A stretch of 64,000 bases of DNA from Tragulus kanchil (lineage: Eukaryota > Chordata > Mammalia > Artiodactyla > Tragulidae): contig JAIOJX010000028.1 of NCBI GenBank assembly GCA_022376925.1, positions 68,041,001 through 68,105,000 on the forward strand, read 5' to 3'. Positions 1-10,399 of the stretch are shown here, piece after piece. The first letter of the stretch is position 1. Each line of letters begins with the position of its first letter. The notes beneath the pieces were generated by a model. It did not search any database. It was not told the DNA's origin and worked only from the letters and a program-made list of their open reading frames with translations. The translations under genes and the position numbers were made by a program.

Positions 1-31
1 CTCTGACAGTAAGAAAGCCAGAAAATTGAAT

Positions 32-120
32 GTTGAAGTGGTGAAAGAGAGAACCTGAATGTTAACATTATTGGCATGTTGAAAGAGAGAACTTGAATGT
101 TAACAGTATTGGGACTGCAG
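32..120. repeat. Imperfect short tandem repeat
   Basis: tgaaagagagaacctgaatg ttaaca and tgaaagagagaacttgaatg ttaaca lie close together, an old short duplication. Confidence 0.6.
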
Positions 121-599
121 AGAAAGGCAGAGAACAAGAGACTAAAGTTTTCAGTGAATAAGTATGAGGAAGGGAAGTTTGGAAAATGACAATATTTAGG
201 AGAAAAGAAAGAGAGGGTATTGCAATAGAATGACAATAATGTCAAAGATGCAGGCATTTTTAATATGAAGATTAAGTAAGGATCTGAAAGTAGTACTAGA
301 GAGCACAAGGAAATCAGTTTCACTTTTTTTTTCTTTAAATTTTAATGACTTACATGTGCTGAGAAATGATTGCCACTGTAAGTTTAGTCAACATTCATTA
401 TCTCATGTAGGTGAAAAAGAAAAACAAAAAGAAAAATTCTTTTTTTTTTTTTTTTATTGAGATGAGAATCTTTAGGATCTACTCTCTTAGCAACTTTTCT
501 ATTCTTAAGTGTGTGGAGTGCCAAAGAGAGTGCAGCTCTTAATTGAAAGGTGTGTTAATAGAAGTTCTCAAGAGGAGCAGAACCAATAGGTTCTTCCTC

Positions 600-1045
600 C
601 CTCCATTTCTCCCTCTGCTGTTCTCTCTCTTTCTCTTTCTTGAAATTGGCTCAAACATTTACTGAGGCTGGGAGTTTATAAAACCTGTAGCCAGAAAGCT
701 GGAGAACCAGGGGAGTCAATGATATGGTTTTAGTCTGCACCTAAACTTTTGAGAACTAGAAGAACCAATGGCATAAATTCCAGTCTAAGTGCAGATGGAG
801 ACAGATGTCCAAACTCACCAGTCAGATAAAGAACAAATTCTTTCATCAGCTTTGTTTTTCTATTCAGACATTCAGTGGATTAGATTAAGTCCACCCACAT
901 TGGGCAGGACAATATGCTTTAGTCAGCTGATTCAAATGTTAATTTTATTCAGAAACACTCTCACAGATACATCCCAAATAATGTTTTACCAAACACCTTG
1001 GCTCCCTGTGACCCAGTCAAGTTGACACATACGGTTAATCATCAT
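600..1045. mobile_element. Ancient LTR/MaLR-like interspersed repeat
   Basis: The stretch ccacattgggcaggacaata ... cagaaacactctcacagata ... gacccagtcaagttgacaca is a widely dispersed mammalian repeat pattern of LTR type. The exact family is not assigned. Its only open frame (789-1025) has no gene character. Confidence 0.5.
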
Positions 1046-1255
1046 GAAAGAGTATCAGGGGAAGTATATCCTTAGAGGAAAGTGATATTTCATCAAGACA
1101 GATAGATTAAGGGAGTTTCAAGGAAGAAATTGAGGATTCAGGAAAGCTTCCGTTTCATTTTTAAATCTTGAAAATTGTGTTCTCTGACAAATAGGAAAAC
1201 TGGGTGTTAATTGGTCTTGTATAATTAAGGGAGCTTCAAACTCTGTGTTCAGGAT

Positions 1256-1487
1256 GTGCTGTGTTAAGTCGATTCAGTCATGTCCGACAGTGTGCGACCC
1301 CATGGACTGTAGCTCTCCTCTGTCCATGGGATTCTCCAGGCAAGAATACTCAGGTGCGTTGCCAGGCCCTCCTCTAGGGGATCTTCCTGACCTGGGATTG
1401 GACCTGGGGTTCTTACCGCGATACAGGGATCGGTCTCCTGTATTGGAAGGCAGATTCTTTACCACTAGCACCACATGAAAAGCCCAT
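1256..1487 (-). mobile_element. Bov-tA SINE
   Basis: Antisense Bov-tA: gattcagtcatgtccgaca, gaccccatggactgtag, ccatgggattctccaggca, and aggcagattctttacca at the tRNA-related end. Confidence 0.85.
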
Positions 1488-2037
1488 GTTCAGGATAAAA
1501 TGCTGCAAGGAGAGAATAGCAGCCTGGAGAGATGTTACAAACAACAACTAGAGAGCAATAGAGTGACACAAAAGTATCCAAAAGAGAACCAACATAAAGG
1601 GGAGAAAAGAGCACCAGAATTAACCTGTAAAAAACATTTGTCCTGGTTACTTTCAGTGACTATAACAATAGTAAATCATATAAAAGATATGACATGTACA
1701 CAGTCATTCCAGATTAAAATTCAAACTAGATTAGCATATTTGAGCTTCTGTCATTTGAGTAAATTCCTCATCTTCCCTGTAAACTGAGTGCATTCTTATT
1801 AGATAGCACAACTAATTGGCACAAGTGAAACTTAGAATTAATAGAGGTGGTTTAATTTTTGTAAAGGACATATTTGTGGTTATTCTTTTTGCATAGACGT
1901 CTAGGAAAAGTCTGAATAATGCTATATCAAAGAAGCTTTGAATGTGTGTCTTTTAGACACATATTTTATCACTATCTTATCAGAAGCTTGTATCATGGAA
2001 ATTGTCTTCTGCTGTAAAATAGTCAAGTATGATTTTT

Positions 2038-2115
2038 TTTTCAATAAACATTTATAGAGCACCAGGGGCTAATAAGGCCTTGTGCTAGTTATTGTGTCAG
2101 ATGTAGAGTGGTTTA
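2038..2115 (+). mobile_element. L2-like 3'-end fragment
   Basis: tcaataaacatttatagagc accaggggctaa and gccttgtgctagttattgtg follow the common L2 3' pattern. Short and diverged. Confidence 0.45.
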
Positions 2116-2259
2116 AAATACTCTTCCTGCCCCTGAATAGCTAACAGTTGGAAAGATGCAGAGTTTGAATATATAGAATTGTGAGCATCATGTGCTACGT
2201 ACTACCCAATTGTTATAAACTAAGGTTTATAAGAATAGAGAAAAGAGTACTTATAATTT

Positions 2260-2557
2260 TTTGGTGGGGAGGAGTTGGGGAGGGAGGGGAGCGGGCGGGC
2301 CACTTCTATTGGTCTTTCATTTATCTATTTTCATCCAGATTTGTTCTTTGGCCTCTGTGGGCCTCCCATCGCAGTGGCCTCTGTTGTCACAGAGCACCAG
2401 CCCTGGGTGCATGTGCTCCAGAGCTCCAGCTCCATAATTGGACACATCCGCCCGACTGCTCCATGGCACGTGGGATCTTGCCAGGCCAGGGATTGAACTG
2501 GCGCCCCTTGCACTGCAAGGCGGTGTTCCTACCCACTGGACCACCAGGGAAGCCCCA
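2260..2557 (-). mobile_element. tRNA-Glu SINE, same distinct subfamily
   Basis: The reverse complement matches 34830-35146 through its whole length, including the C-rich 3' tract. Flanking repeats agtacttataattt (2246-2259) and agtatttataattt (2557-2570) look like a target-site duplication. More diverged than the copy at 34830. Confidence 0.8.
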
Positions 2558-2611
2558 GTATTTATAATTTGACTTAGAAAAAGCTACTCAGATCTTAATG
2601 GGCAAGAATGG

Positions 2612-3145
2612 TTTATTGCTGATGCAATAAATTACTACAAACTTTGTGTCTTCAAACAGCAGACATTTATTATCTTACAGTTTGGGAGTCTAGAAGTCAA
2701 AACAACAACAACAAAAAAATAAGGTCTCACTGGGAAAAAATCAATTTGTTATCAAGATTTTATTCTTTTTGGAGGCTTCAGGTTAAGAATTACTCCCAAT
2801 GAAGTTGTACCCTCTCCTTGAGTGGAGACAGAACCATTCCTATGATTTGCTTCTAACCAAAGAAAAAGGGAAAGAATCCACTTTTGTGGTCATTTATGCT
2901 GTTGGTAGAACCTAGATCTTTGCAGTTATTGGGCTGAGATCCCCATTGCCCTGCTATCAGTCAGAGCTGGTCTTTGCTCCTAGAGACTGCCCTCATTCTC
3001 TCATGGCCTCAGCTGTCTCCATCAATGGCAAGTGGCAGTCCTTTCTCATGCTTCCAATCTCTCTTGCTTCCTCTTCTACCATGAGATAGAGAAAGCTCTT
3101 TGCTTTAATAGGGCCTGTGAGATTTAAATCATGTCCACATGAATA
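2612..3145 (-). mobile_element. LTR/MaLR-like repeat, antisense
   Basis: Contains aaattactacaaactttgtg, atttattatcttacagtttg, ggtctcactgggaaaaaatc and, far right, atagggcctgtgagatttaa, in the order of a dispersed LTR-type repeat. The family is uncertain; an (aac)n tract sits inside. Confidence 0.45.
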
Positions 3146-3689
3146 CTTATCCTAAGATCAAATGTACTATATAAAATAATTGTCATGGAAGTGATATCTC
3201 AACATATTCACTACTACTGAGGACTATGGTGAAGAACCTTGGGAGCTATGTTTTAGAATTATGACTCTGTATAACTTAGCCTCATCTTTCTGTCTTACCA
3301 GACTGGTGATAAAAGGTCTCCTTTTGGCCTTGAGGAAGCAAACAGCCATGTTATGAACTCCATATGGATAAGACGCATGACAGAGGGAACTGCAGTCTGC
3401 CTCTAGAAACTGGGGCTGGGCTCCAGTCAATAGCTATTAATAAACAGATACTCTCAGTCCTATAGGCAGAATCTCAAGAATCCAAATTCCTTCAACACTG
3501 TATGAGTTTGACGGTGGACTTTGAACAATTAGCAGGGTAGATAGCCTGACTGATGCTTTGATTTCAACCTGTGATACCCTGAGCAAAGGACTCAACTAAG
3601 CCATGCCTCCACTTCTGATTCTCAGAAAACTATGAGATGATACAAGAACCTCATTTTTTTTTTAATTTGAATTGAGGTTGTTTATTTAG

Positions 3690-3883
3690 GTAGCACAATT
3701 GGTAAAGAATCTGCCTGTCAATGCAGTAACCACAAGAAATGCGGGCTCAATCCTGGAGTCAAGAAGATCCCCTGGAAGAGGAAATGGCAACCTGCTCCAG
3801 TATTCTTGCTTGGAAAATTCCATGAACAGAGAAGCCTGGAGGGCTACAGTCCATGGGGTTGCAGAGAGTCAAACACAACCGAG
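3690..3883 (+). mobile_element. Bov-tA SINE
   Basis: Sense Bov-tA: ggtaaagaatctgcctgtca, gatcccctggaagaggaaat, ctccagtattcttgcttgga and gggctacagtccatggggtt. Confidence 0.85.
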
Positions 3884-4116
3884 TGTGTATATACACACAC
3901 GCACACACTCAAGGATTATGAACACAATATGCCAGATTACTCTCCCTCCAACAGAATATAAGGGCTTCTCTACAACCATGAAACTCTGTGTGTGCTATAG
4001 ATTTCAAATTTTCATCAGTCTAATGATGGGAAAAATAAATCATGATTGTTGCTTTAATTTGAATATTCAAGATAGCTAGTGAGTTTGATCATCTGTTCCC
4101 ATGTTTATTAGCCACT

Positions 4117-4492
4117 TGCTTTTTTTTCTTGAGATATAATTCACATACCATAAATTCATCATTTTCAATATATATTTCAGTGGTATTCAGTATATTCACA
4201 AGATTGTACAACCACCATTTCTGTCTAGTTCTAAGACATTCTGGATATTTCTTATAAATGGAATCAAATACAGTAATATGTGGACTTTGGGGATTAGATT
4301 CTTTCACTTCAGTTCAGTTGATCAGTCATGTCTGACTCTGAGACCCCATGGACTGCGGCATGCCAGGCTTCCCTGTCCTTCACCTTCTCCAAGGGCTTGC
4401 TCAAACTCTCATTTAGCATGACATTTTCAAGGTTCATCCATGTTGTAGCAGGTATCAGAACTTAATTTTTATGGCTGAATAATATTCCATAG
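4117..4492 (-). mobile_element. Old L1 3' fragment, interrupted by a BovB end
   Basis: The plus strand reads ttgagatataattcacatac, tataaatggaatcaaataca and ttttcaaggttcatccatgt, with tggctgaataatattcca at the end, the complement of an old L1 3' region. A BovB-derived piece (4306-4410) splits it. Confidence 0.75.
4306..4410 (-). mobile_element. BovB/Bov-A 3'-end fragment
   Basis: Contains cttcagttcagttgatcagt, gaccccatggactgcggca and ccaggcttccctgtcctt, the complement of the BovB 3' end. Inserted in the L1 at 4117-4492. Confidence 0.75.
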
Positions 4493-4666
4493 TTTGAGTG
4501 GCACTTATGGTAAAGATGCCACCTACCAAGGCAGGAGATGTATGAGACCTGGATTCAATCCCTGGGTGAAGAAAATACCCTGGAAAAAGGCATGGCAACC
4601 AACTCCAGTATTCCTTCCAGGAAAATCCCATGGGTGGAGGAACCTGTCAGGCTACAGTCCATAGGG
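4493..4666 (+). mobile_element. Bov-tA SINE, 3'-truncated
   Basis: Contains ttcaatccctgggtgaagaa, ggcatggcaaccaactccag and ggctacagtccatag, then stops exactly at the 16-bp direct repeat at 4667. Confidence 0.8.
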
Positions 4667-4744
4667 AGAACCTCATTTTTTTGAGTGTTTTATTTTAAGT
4701 CACTAAATTGTGATAATATGTTACAAGCAACAGGGCACTAGCAC

Positions 4745-5555
4745 ATGGGACTTCCCTTTGAAGATCTTGATCCAGAAGATCTGGAGTCAGAAATAAAACC
4801 TGTAGCTTAACAAATAACAGAGAGGGATCTGATGTCATCTCTTAACTAGTTTGAGAAACCCTGAAATATTTCTCACGATTTCCAACTTTCATTCACATAT
4901 AGGAAAATATTATCACTGTGAGTTTGTGCCTGAGAGAACTGCATGTAGCCAGAGTTTTCATTCCTCCATTTCCTTTAGGAGAACATTACTCAGTGAAAGT
5001 AGCTTAAAATCTGTAATAACCTGGGAAAGACCCCAGAGCAAGAGAATCTACGAAATCATGGCACTCAAGACATAAAACAGCTTGTTCCTTCCAAAGATTG
5101 GGTAATCCAGTCATCTTCCAGAAGGCCACCAGCAGGAGAATGATAGAAATGACATATTTGCTGTTCAAGGAAGAAGAAAAAACATAATTGGAAGGAAAGA
5201 AGATAAGATGAGCACAGATAAAGGAGGAAATATCTGCTGATTTAAGAAACTGTGTGCTAGTTTACTCATCTGCTAAAAATAACTTTCTATTTTCATCTTC
5301 ACAATTGAAGCTTGGTAAGAATTAAATGTGAATTTTGGGCATTCAAAAGGATACTCTTTTTTTTTTTTTAATGCTTAGAGATGGATTTATAAAGAATAAA
5401 GATTAGTTACTTTAGCAGAACAAGGAGCTATTTGTCACTTCATAAACCTAATAACTGATTTTTTAAGAAATAGTAGTGAGTACCAAGGCTGCAATTATAA
5501 TTCCAGTATATACATTCCAGCATTTAGAAGCAAATTCAATTTTGTTATTAGCAAG
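4745..5555. other. Intergenic, nothing recognised
   Basis: AT-rich sequence with a T run near 5358. The open stretch 4851-5075 shows no family features. Confidence 0.5.
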
Positions 5556-5561
5556 CAAACT

Positions 5562-5699
5562 GCAGAGCTCTGGCTCGGTAGTTGGACACATTCGTCCAGC
5601 TGCTCTGCGGCATGTGGGATCTTCCCAGGCCAGGGATCGAACTGGTGCCCTTGCACTGCAAGGCGGTGTTCTTACCCACTGGACCACCAGGGAAGCCCT
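5562..5699 (-). mobile_element. tRNA-Glu SINE, 3'-truncated
   Basis: The complement gives the head (gggcttccctggtggtccag), cttgcagtgcaagg and gaatgtgtccaactaccgag, then stops near ctctgcag. Same subfamily as 34830-35146. Confidence 0.8.
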
Positions 5700-6486
5700 G
5701 AACTTTATATTTTTGAAGTGGCTCTGGGCCTTTGGTCTGTAAAGTCTTTTATAGGCTATATTATTCACAATTGGTTTTTGCCCAAAATATACTTTGACAT
5801 CATTGAGGAATCCATATAGCTAATTCTGAATGGAGGGCAATGCTTGGTAGCATGTTGATACTTATCTTGTTAAATCATTGCATATTTGGTGAGGGAGGAT
5901 CAAACTGTTACAATAAATGTTACTCTAAATATAGGAGAAATTTTTTTGGTCAGAAGTTCACTTGAAATTTGAATACAGTGTTGAAACATTTCTTTAAAAA
6001 TGTTGATAAAAGGTAGAAAAAAAGAGCTTAAGCCTTACCAGAACTTTTTTGTCGGTAGGAAATTGATTGAAAATAATATTTTATTAAAAATTATGGAAAA
6101 ATTATTGAAATCTACTGGTAATACTTATAATATGCATTTGATGGTGTTTTATAATTTATTGAACAAGATCCTTAAAATTTTGCCTGTGATACAAGGTTTT
6201 GACAGACTAAAGGTTTGACACTGCTCCAAGGTTTGACAGACTAAAGCCTATGGACTGATCAGGGTGCTTCTCAGTTTTGTACAGTCAGTAAGCTAAAAAT
6301 GGTTTTTACACTTTTAAAATATTAAAATAGAATATATAGCAGAAGTGGCGTGTAGCCTACAAAGTCTCAAGTCTGCCCTTTTACAGAAAAATGATTGATC
6401 TCTGCTTCTAGTACTAGGTAGGACAATTTGCTGAGACCCACGCTGTTGGGAGACATTTTATCATGATTTCTCTTTACCAATGCTAC

Positions 6487-6818
6487 TTTCAGGGTTTCCA
6501 TAACAAAACACCACAAACTAGGAGACTTAAACAACAGAAAATTATTTTCTCATGGTTGTGGAGGCTAGGGTTCCAAAATGAAAGTGCTGACAGGGTTATT
6601 TTGGAAGGCTGCAATGGAAGGATATATTCCAGACTGCTCTCCTTGGCTTATAAATGGCCATCTTCTCCCTAAGTTTCTTTACTTTGTCTCCTGTGTGTGT
6701 CTCTGTTCAAAGTTTCCCATTTGTATGAGGACACTGAACATCTTGGACTAAGGGCTCATCCTCATGACCTCGTTTAAACTTGTCTTCCTCTGTGAAAATC
6801 CTATCACCAAATAATGAT
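6487..6818 (-). mobile_element. MLT1-type (ERVL-MaLR) LTR fragment
   Basis: Read on the minus strand it follows the MLT1 pattern. On the plus strand this appears as ccataacaaaacaccacaaact, cttaaacaacagaaaattattttctcatggtt, ctccttggcttataaatggcc and cctatcaccaaata. It abuts the mariner. A second copy at about 7600-7930 is due to duplication A. Confidence 0.75.
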
Positions 6819-6822
6819 GTTA

Positions 6823-8979
6823 GACAAAAATTTCTCTAATTTTAGAGAAATTTCTTTATTCAAGTTCAAAATGGATCTTACAAGCAGCAGAGACAACTCA
6901 CAACATCTATACTACTTTTGGCTCAGAAACTGCTAATGAATGAATGTGCAGTGCCATGGTGAATAAAGATGTTTTGTAAAGGAGACAAGAGCCCTGAAGA
7001 TGAGGAGTGTAGAGGCTGGCTATTGAAGTTGACAATGACCAATTCAGAGCCATCATCAAAGCCGATCCTCTCACAACTATATGAGAAGGTGCCAAAGAAC
7101 TCAACACCAGCCATTTTATGGTCATTTGGCATTTGAAGAAAATTGAAAGGTGACAAAGCACCATATGTGGGTGCCTCATGTGTTGACTGCAAATCAAAAA
7201 CTCTTCATTTTGAAAATCATTATTTTCTCTTACTCCGCTCGACAACAGTGACTCATTTATCAGATTGTGATGCACACTGAAAGTGGATTATATATGACAG
7301 CCAGCAATGACAGGCTCAGTGGCTGGACTGAGAAAAAGCTCCAAAGCACCTCCCAAAACCACTGCACCAAAAAATGGTCATGGTCACTGTTTGGTGGTCT
7401 GCTGCCCATCTGATCCAACCATTACATCTTAGAAGTATGCTTAGCAAATTGATAAGATATACTTGAAAACAAATTGATTAATATACTCTGCCCTTTTACA
7501 GAAAATGATTGATCTCTGCTTCTAGTACTAGGTAGGACAATTTGCTGAGACCCACGCTGTTGGGAGACATTTTATCATGATTTCTCTTTACCAATGCTAC
7601 TTTCAGGGTTTCCATAACAAAACACCACAAACTAGGAGACTTAAACAACAGAAAATTATTTTCTCATGGTTGTGGAGGCTAGGGTTCCAAAATGAAAGTG
7701 CTGACAGGGTTATTTTGGAAGGCTGCAATGGAAGGATATATTCCAGACTGCTCTCCTTGGCTTATAAATGGCCATCTTCTCCCTAAGTTTCTTTACTTTG
7801 TCTCCTGTGTGTGTCTCTGTTCAAAGTTTCCCATTTGTATGAGGACACTGAACATCTTGGACTAAGGGCTCATCCTCATGACCTCGTTTAAACTTGTCTT
7901 CCTCTGTGAAAATCCTATCACCAAATAATGATGTTAGACAAAAATTTCTCTAATTTTAGAGAAATTTCTTTATTCAAGTTCAAAATGGATCTTACAAGCA
8001 GCAGAGACAACTCACAACATCTATACTACTTTTGGCTCAGAAACTGCTAATGAATGAATGTGCAGTGCCATGGTGAATAAAGATGTTTTGTAAAGGAGAC
8101 AAGAGCCCTGAAGATGAGGAGTGTAGAGGCTGGCTATTGAAGTTGACAATGACCAATTCAGAGCCATCATCAAAGCCGATCCTCTCACAACTATATGAGA
8201 AGGTGCCAAAGAACTCAACACCAGCCATTTTATGGTCATTTGGCATTTGAAGAAAATTGGAAAGGTGACAAAGCACCATATGTGGGTGCCTCATGTGTTG
8301 ACTGCAAATCAAAAAAACTCTTCATTTTGAAAAGCATCATATTCTCTTACTCTGCTCGACAACAGTGACTCATTTATCAGATTGTGATGCACACTGAAAG
8401 TGGATTATATATGACAGCCAGCAATGACAGGCTCAGTGGCTGGACTGAGAAAAAGCTCCAAAGCACCTCCCAAAACCACTGCACCAAAAAATGGTCATGG
8501 TCACTGTTTGGTGGTCTGCTGCCCATCTGATCCAACCATTACATCTTAGAAGTATGCTTAGCAAATTGATAAGATATACTTGAAAACTACAGTGACTGCA
8601 ACCTGCATTGGTCAACAGAAAGAACCCCTTTCTTCTCCAAAACAATACATGACTTCATGTCAAAGTTGAATGAATTGGACTACTCATCTGCTAAATTCAC
8701 CTGACCTTTTGTCAATTGACTACCACTTCCTCAAGCATCTCGACGACTTTTTGCAGGAAAACACTTCCACAACCAGCAGGATGCAGAAAATGCTTTCCAA
8801 GAGTTCATCAAATCCCAAAGCACAGATTTTTATGCTACAGGAATTAAACTTATTTCTCATTGACAGAAATGTGTTGATTGTAATGACTCCCATTTTGACT
8901 AATAGAAATGTGTTTGAGCTTTGTTATAACGATTTAAACTCCATGGTCTGAAGCTGCAATTACATTTCCACTGACCTAA
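6823..8979 (+). mobile_element. Decayed mariner (Hsmar1/SETMAR-like) transposon
   Basis: The plus strand gives recognisable transposase pieces in shifting frames: a start-like MLDK region near 6828, a KGD-SPEDEE-like patch and a DNDQ/EADPLTT-like patch near 6990-7075, and DYHFLKHLDDFLQ near 8720-8755, which covers one catalytic acidic position of mariner transposases. The 3' end 8954-8979 (ctgcaattacatttccactgacctaa) matches the Hsmar-type terminal inverted repeat. The 5' inverted repeat is not found; the element begins abruptly next to an MLT1 piece. Several stops and frameshifts make it inactive. Duplication A repeats its first two thirds, so the real element is about 1.0-1.1 kb. Confidence 0.8.
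7600..7930 (-). mobile_element. MLT1-type LTR fragment, duplicate copy
   Basis: This repeats the fragment at 6487-6818 within duplication A and shows no independent insertion boundaries. Confidence 0.7.
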
Positions 8980-10399
8980 TGTTATGTATATTCTCTTCTA
9001 AAACTGTTCAAGCAGGCTTGCCCTCCTCCAAAGCCTGTTGTCTACCAAATGCTGGCTTCTGGGCTCCTGCCTTTGTTCTCTGCTCTGTGATAGGACTCAG
9101 CCTCCTGCTGAACTAAACTAAGCTGCATGGTAGGAAGATCTTTATAGCTTCTCAATCTTGGCAAGAAGAGAACAGCTTCCAAAATGAATCTAAACTGAGA
9201 ATGTCTCTTCCACTGCACAGATGTCATTGACTTAATTATATTTCCTGTGATAAAGTATTGAATGTCTCCTCCAGCCGCTACCACCTAGAGTTTTATTGTT
9301 TAACTACAGCATGCTAATTTTTGAAACATCAACTCTGATATATGAGTTCATCACCTTTTAAAATCATTGTTTAATTAGAGGCCAGAAAAGAAACACACAC
9401 ACAGTGACTTGTTTCATCTAAGGTTGGTCAGTTTTCTCTTTATGCTACAGTTTAACCAGAATGATAAATATCAATATAAGCCTTTCTCCAGTTACTTACT
9501 GAGTAACAGGTGTCTAAATAACTTAAGAAACACATTTGCATTGAATTACGTAAGTTGGATTATGCAGACTATTGGTCCAGGTACTTCCAAGAAATGCTAA
9601 AAATTTATGTTATTTTTTGGATTATTTTTAGAATGTTATTTATTTTTGTCTAAGTAAATGCTTGTTCTTTACACATGTAAATATTTTATTCATGGCTCCC
9701 CTTTTCTTCTATCCCAATTTTGTTTATAAATATGTTCTTATTTTCATATGTAACAGAACATAGTTATATTTGTATATAATGTAGATTTGTCTATAAATAG
9801 AATATTTATAGTAATTATTCTGTATTATTATTCTAAATTAGGGAATCAGCAACAGAATAAAAATGTGCATACAATGCCATTTTTCTTTTAGAGCCCAAAT
9901 ATAGACATTCTGCTAAGTAGAATACCAGTTGGGTCCTTTCTTCTTGGAGATTCTTGTTGAAGCTGAGTAGAAACAAAGTCAAAGGAGTGTAAGACTTCTC
10001 CTTGGACCACCGCACATCTCACAGCAACTCTCCCCTCAAAGCCCTAGAAAACCCATTTTGGGTATAAGGTTTCAAGAATTCTCAATACCAGGTAGTTCTG
10101 AACACTGGCAACCTATAGAAACCATGAAGTTTCAACCTGCTCAGTTTTGAGGGCAAAATTAGAAATTCTCTGTATTCCCAGAATCTTCAAAGTGGAGGTC
10201 AGCTTTTGAGACTTGAGGACTATTTATATTGTGGCTGTCTTTAATTTTGAGATGGGAAGCAAGACCTCTTCGTCCTTCATGATCAAGCATATGAATTGAT
10301 ACAGCAGATAAAACACATCTCTCTATAAATACTGGTGATTCTTTTTGCTTATCCCTGTAATTTTAATTTTGCACCATGGGATGACTGTTTCTTTATGAA
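8980..10399. other. Intergenic, nothing recognised
   Basis: AT-rich single-copy-looking DNA between the mariner and the FAM81A retrocopy. No TE signature or gene was found on either strand. Confidence 0.5.

Larger units (their letters stand above)
3645..4682. repeat. 16-bp direct repeat flanking a nested ~1-kb insert
   Basis: agaacctcattttttt occurs at 3645-3660 and 4667-4682. Removing everything between rejoins an MLT1-like LTR 3' end (gagtgttttattttaagtcactaaattgtg and onward to about 4743). Inside lie a Bov-tA, the old L1 piece with a BovB end, and a truncated Bov-tA. The long T run after the left repeat fits an antisense L1-driven insertion. The order of events is inferred. Confidence 0.6.
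6372..8587. repeat. Tandem duplication A (unit ~1115 bp)
   Basis: Copies are 6372-7470 and 7487-8587, almost identical apart from a few single-base and indel differences (for example an extra g and extra a's in copy 2 near 8260-8315). The 16-bp filler 7471-7486 (aaattgattaatatac) looks like a corrupted re-reading of the aaattgataagatatac just before it. The repeat cuts through an MLT1 piece and a mariner without regard to their boundaries. Probably an assembly duplicate. Confidence 0.92.

Noticed and set aside
6907..8645. Minus-strand open stretches of 70-122 codons, repeated
   Set aside because: They are antisense shadows of a mariner transposase that reads on the plus strand, and are doubled by duplication A.
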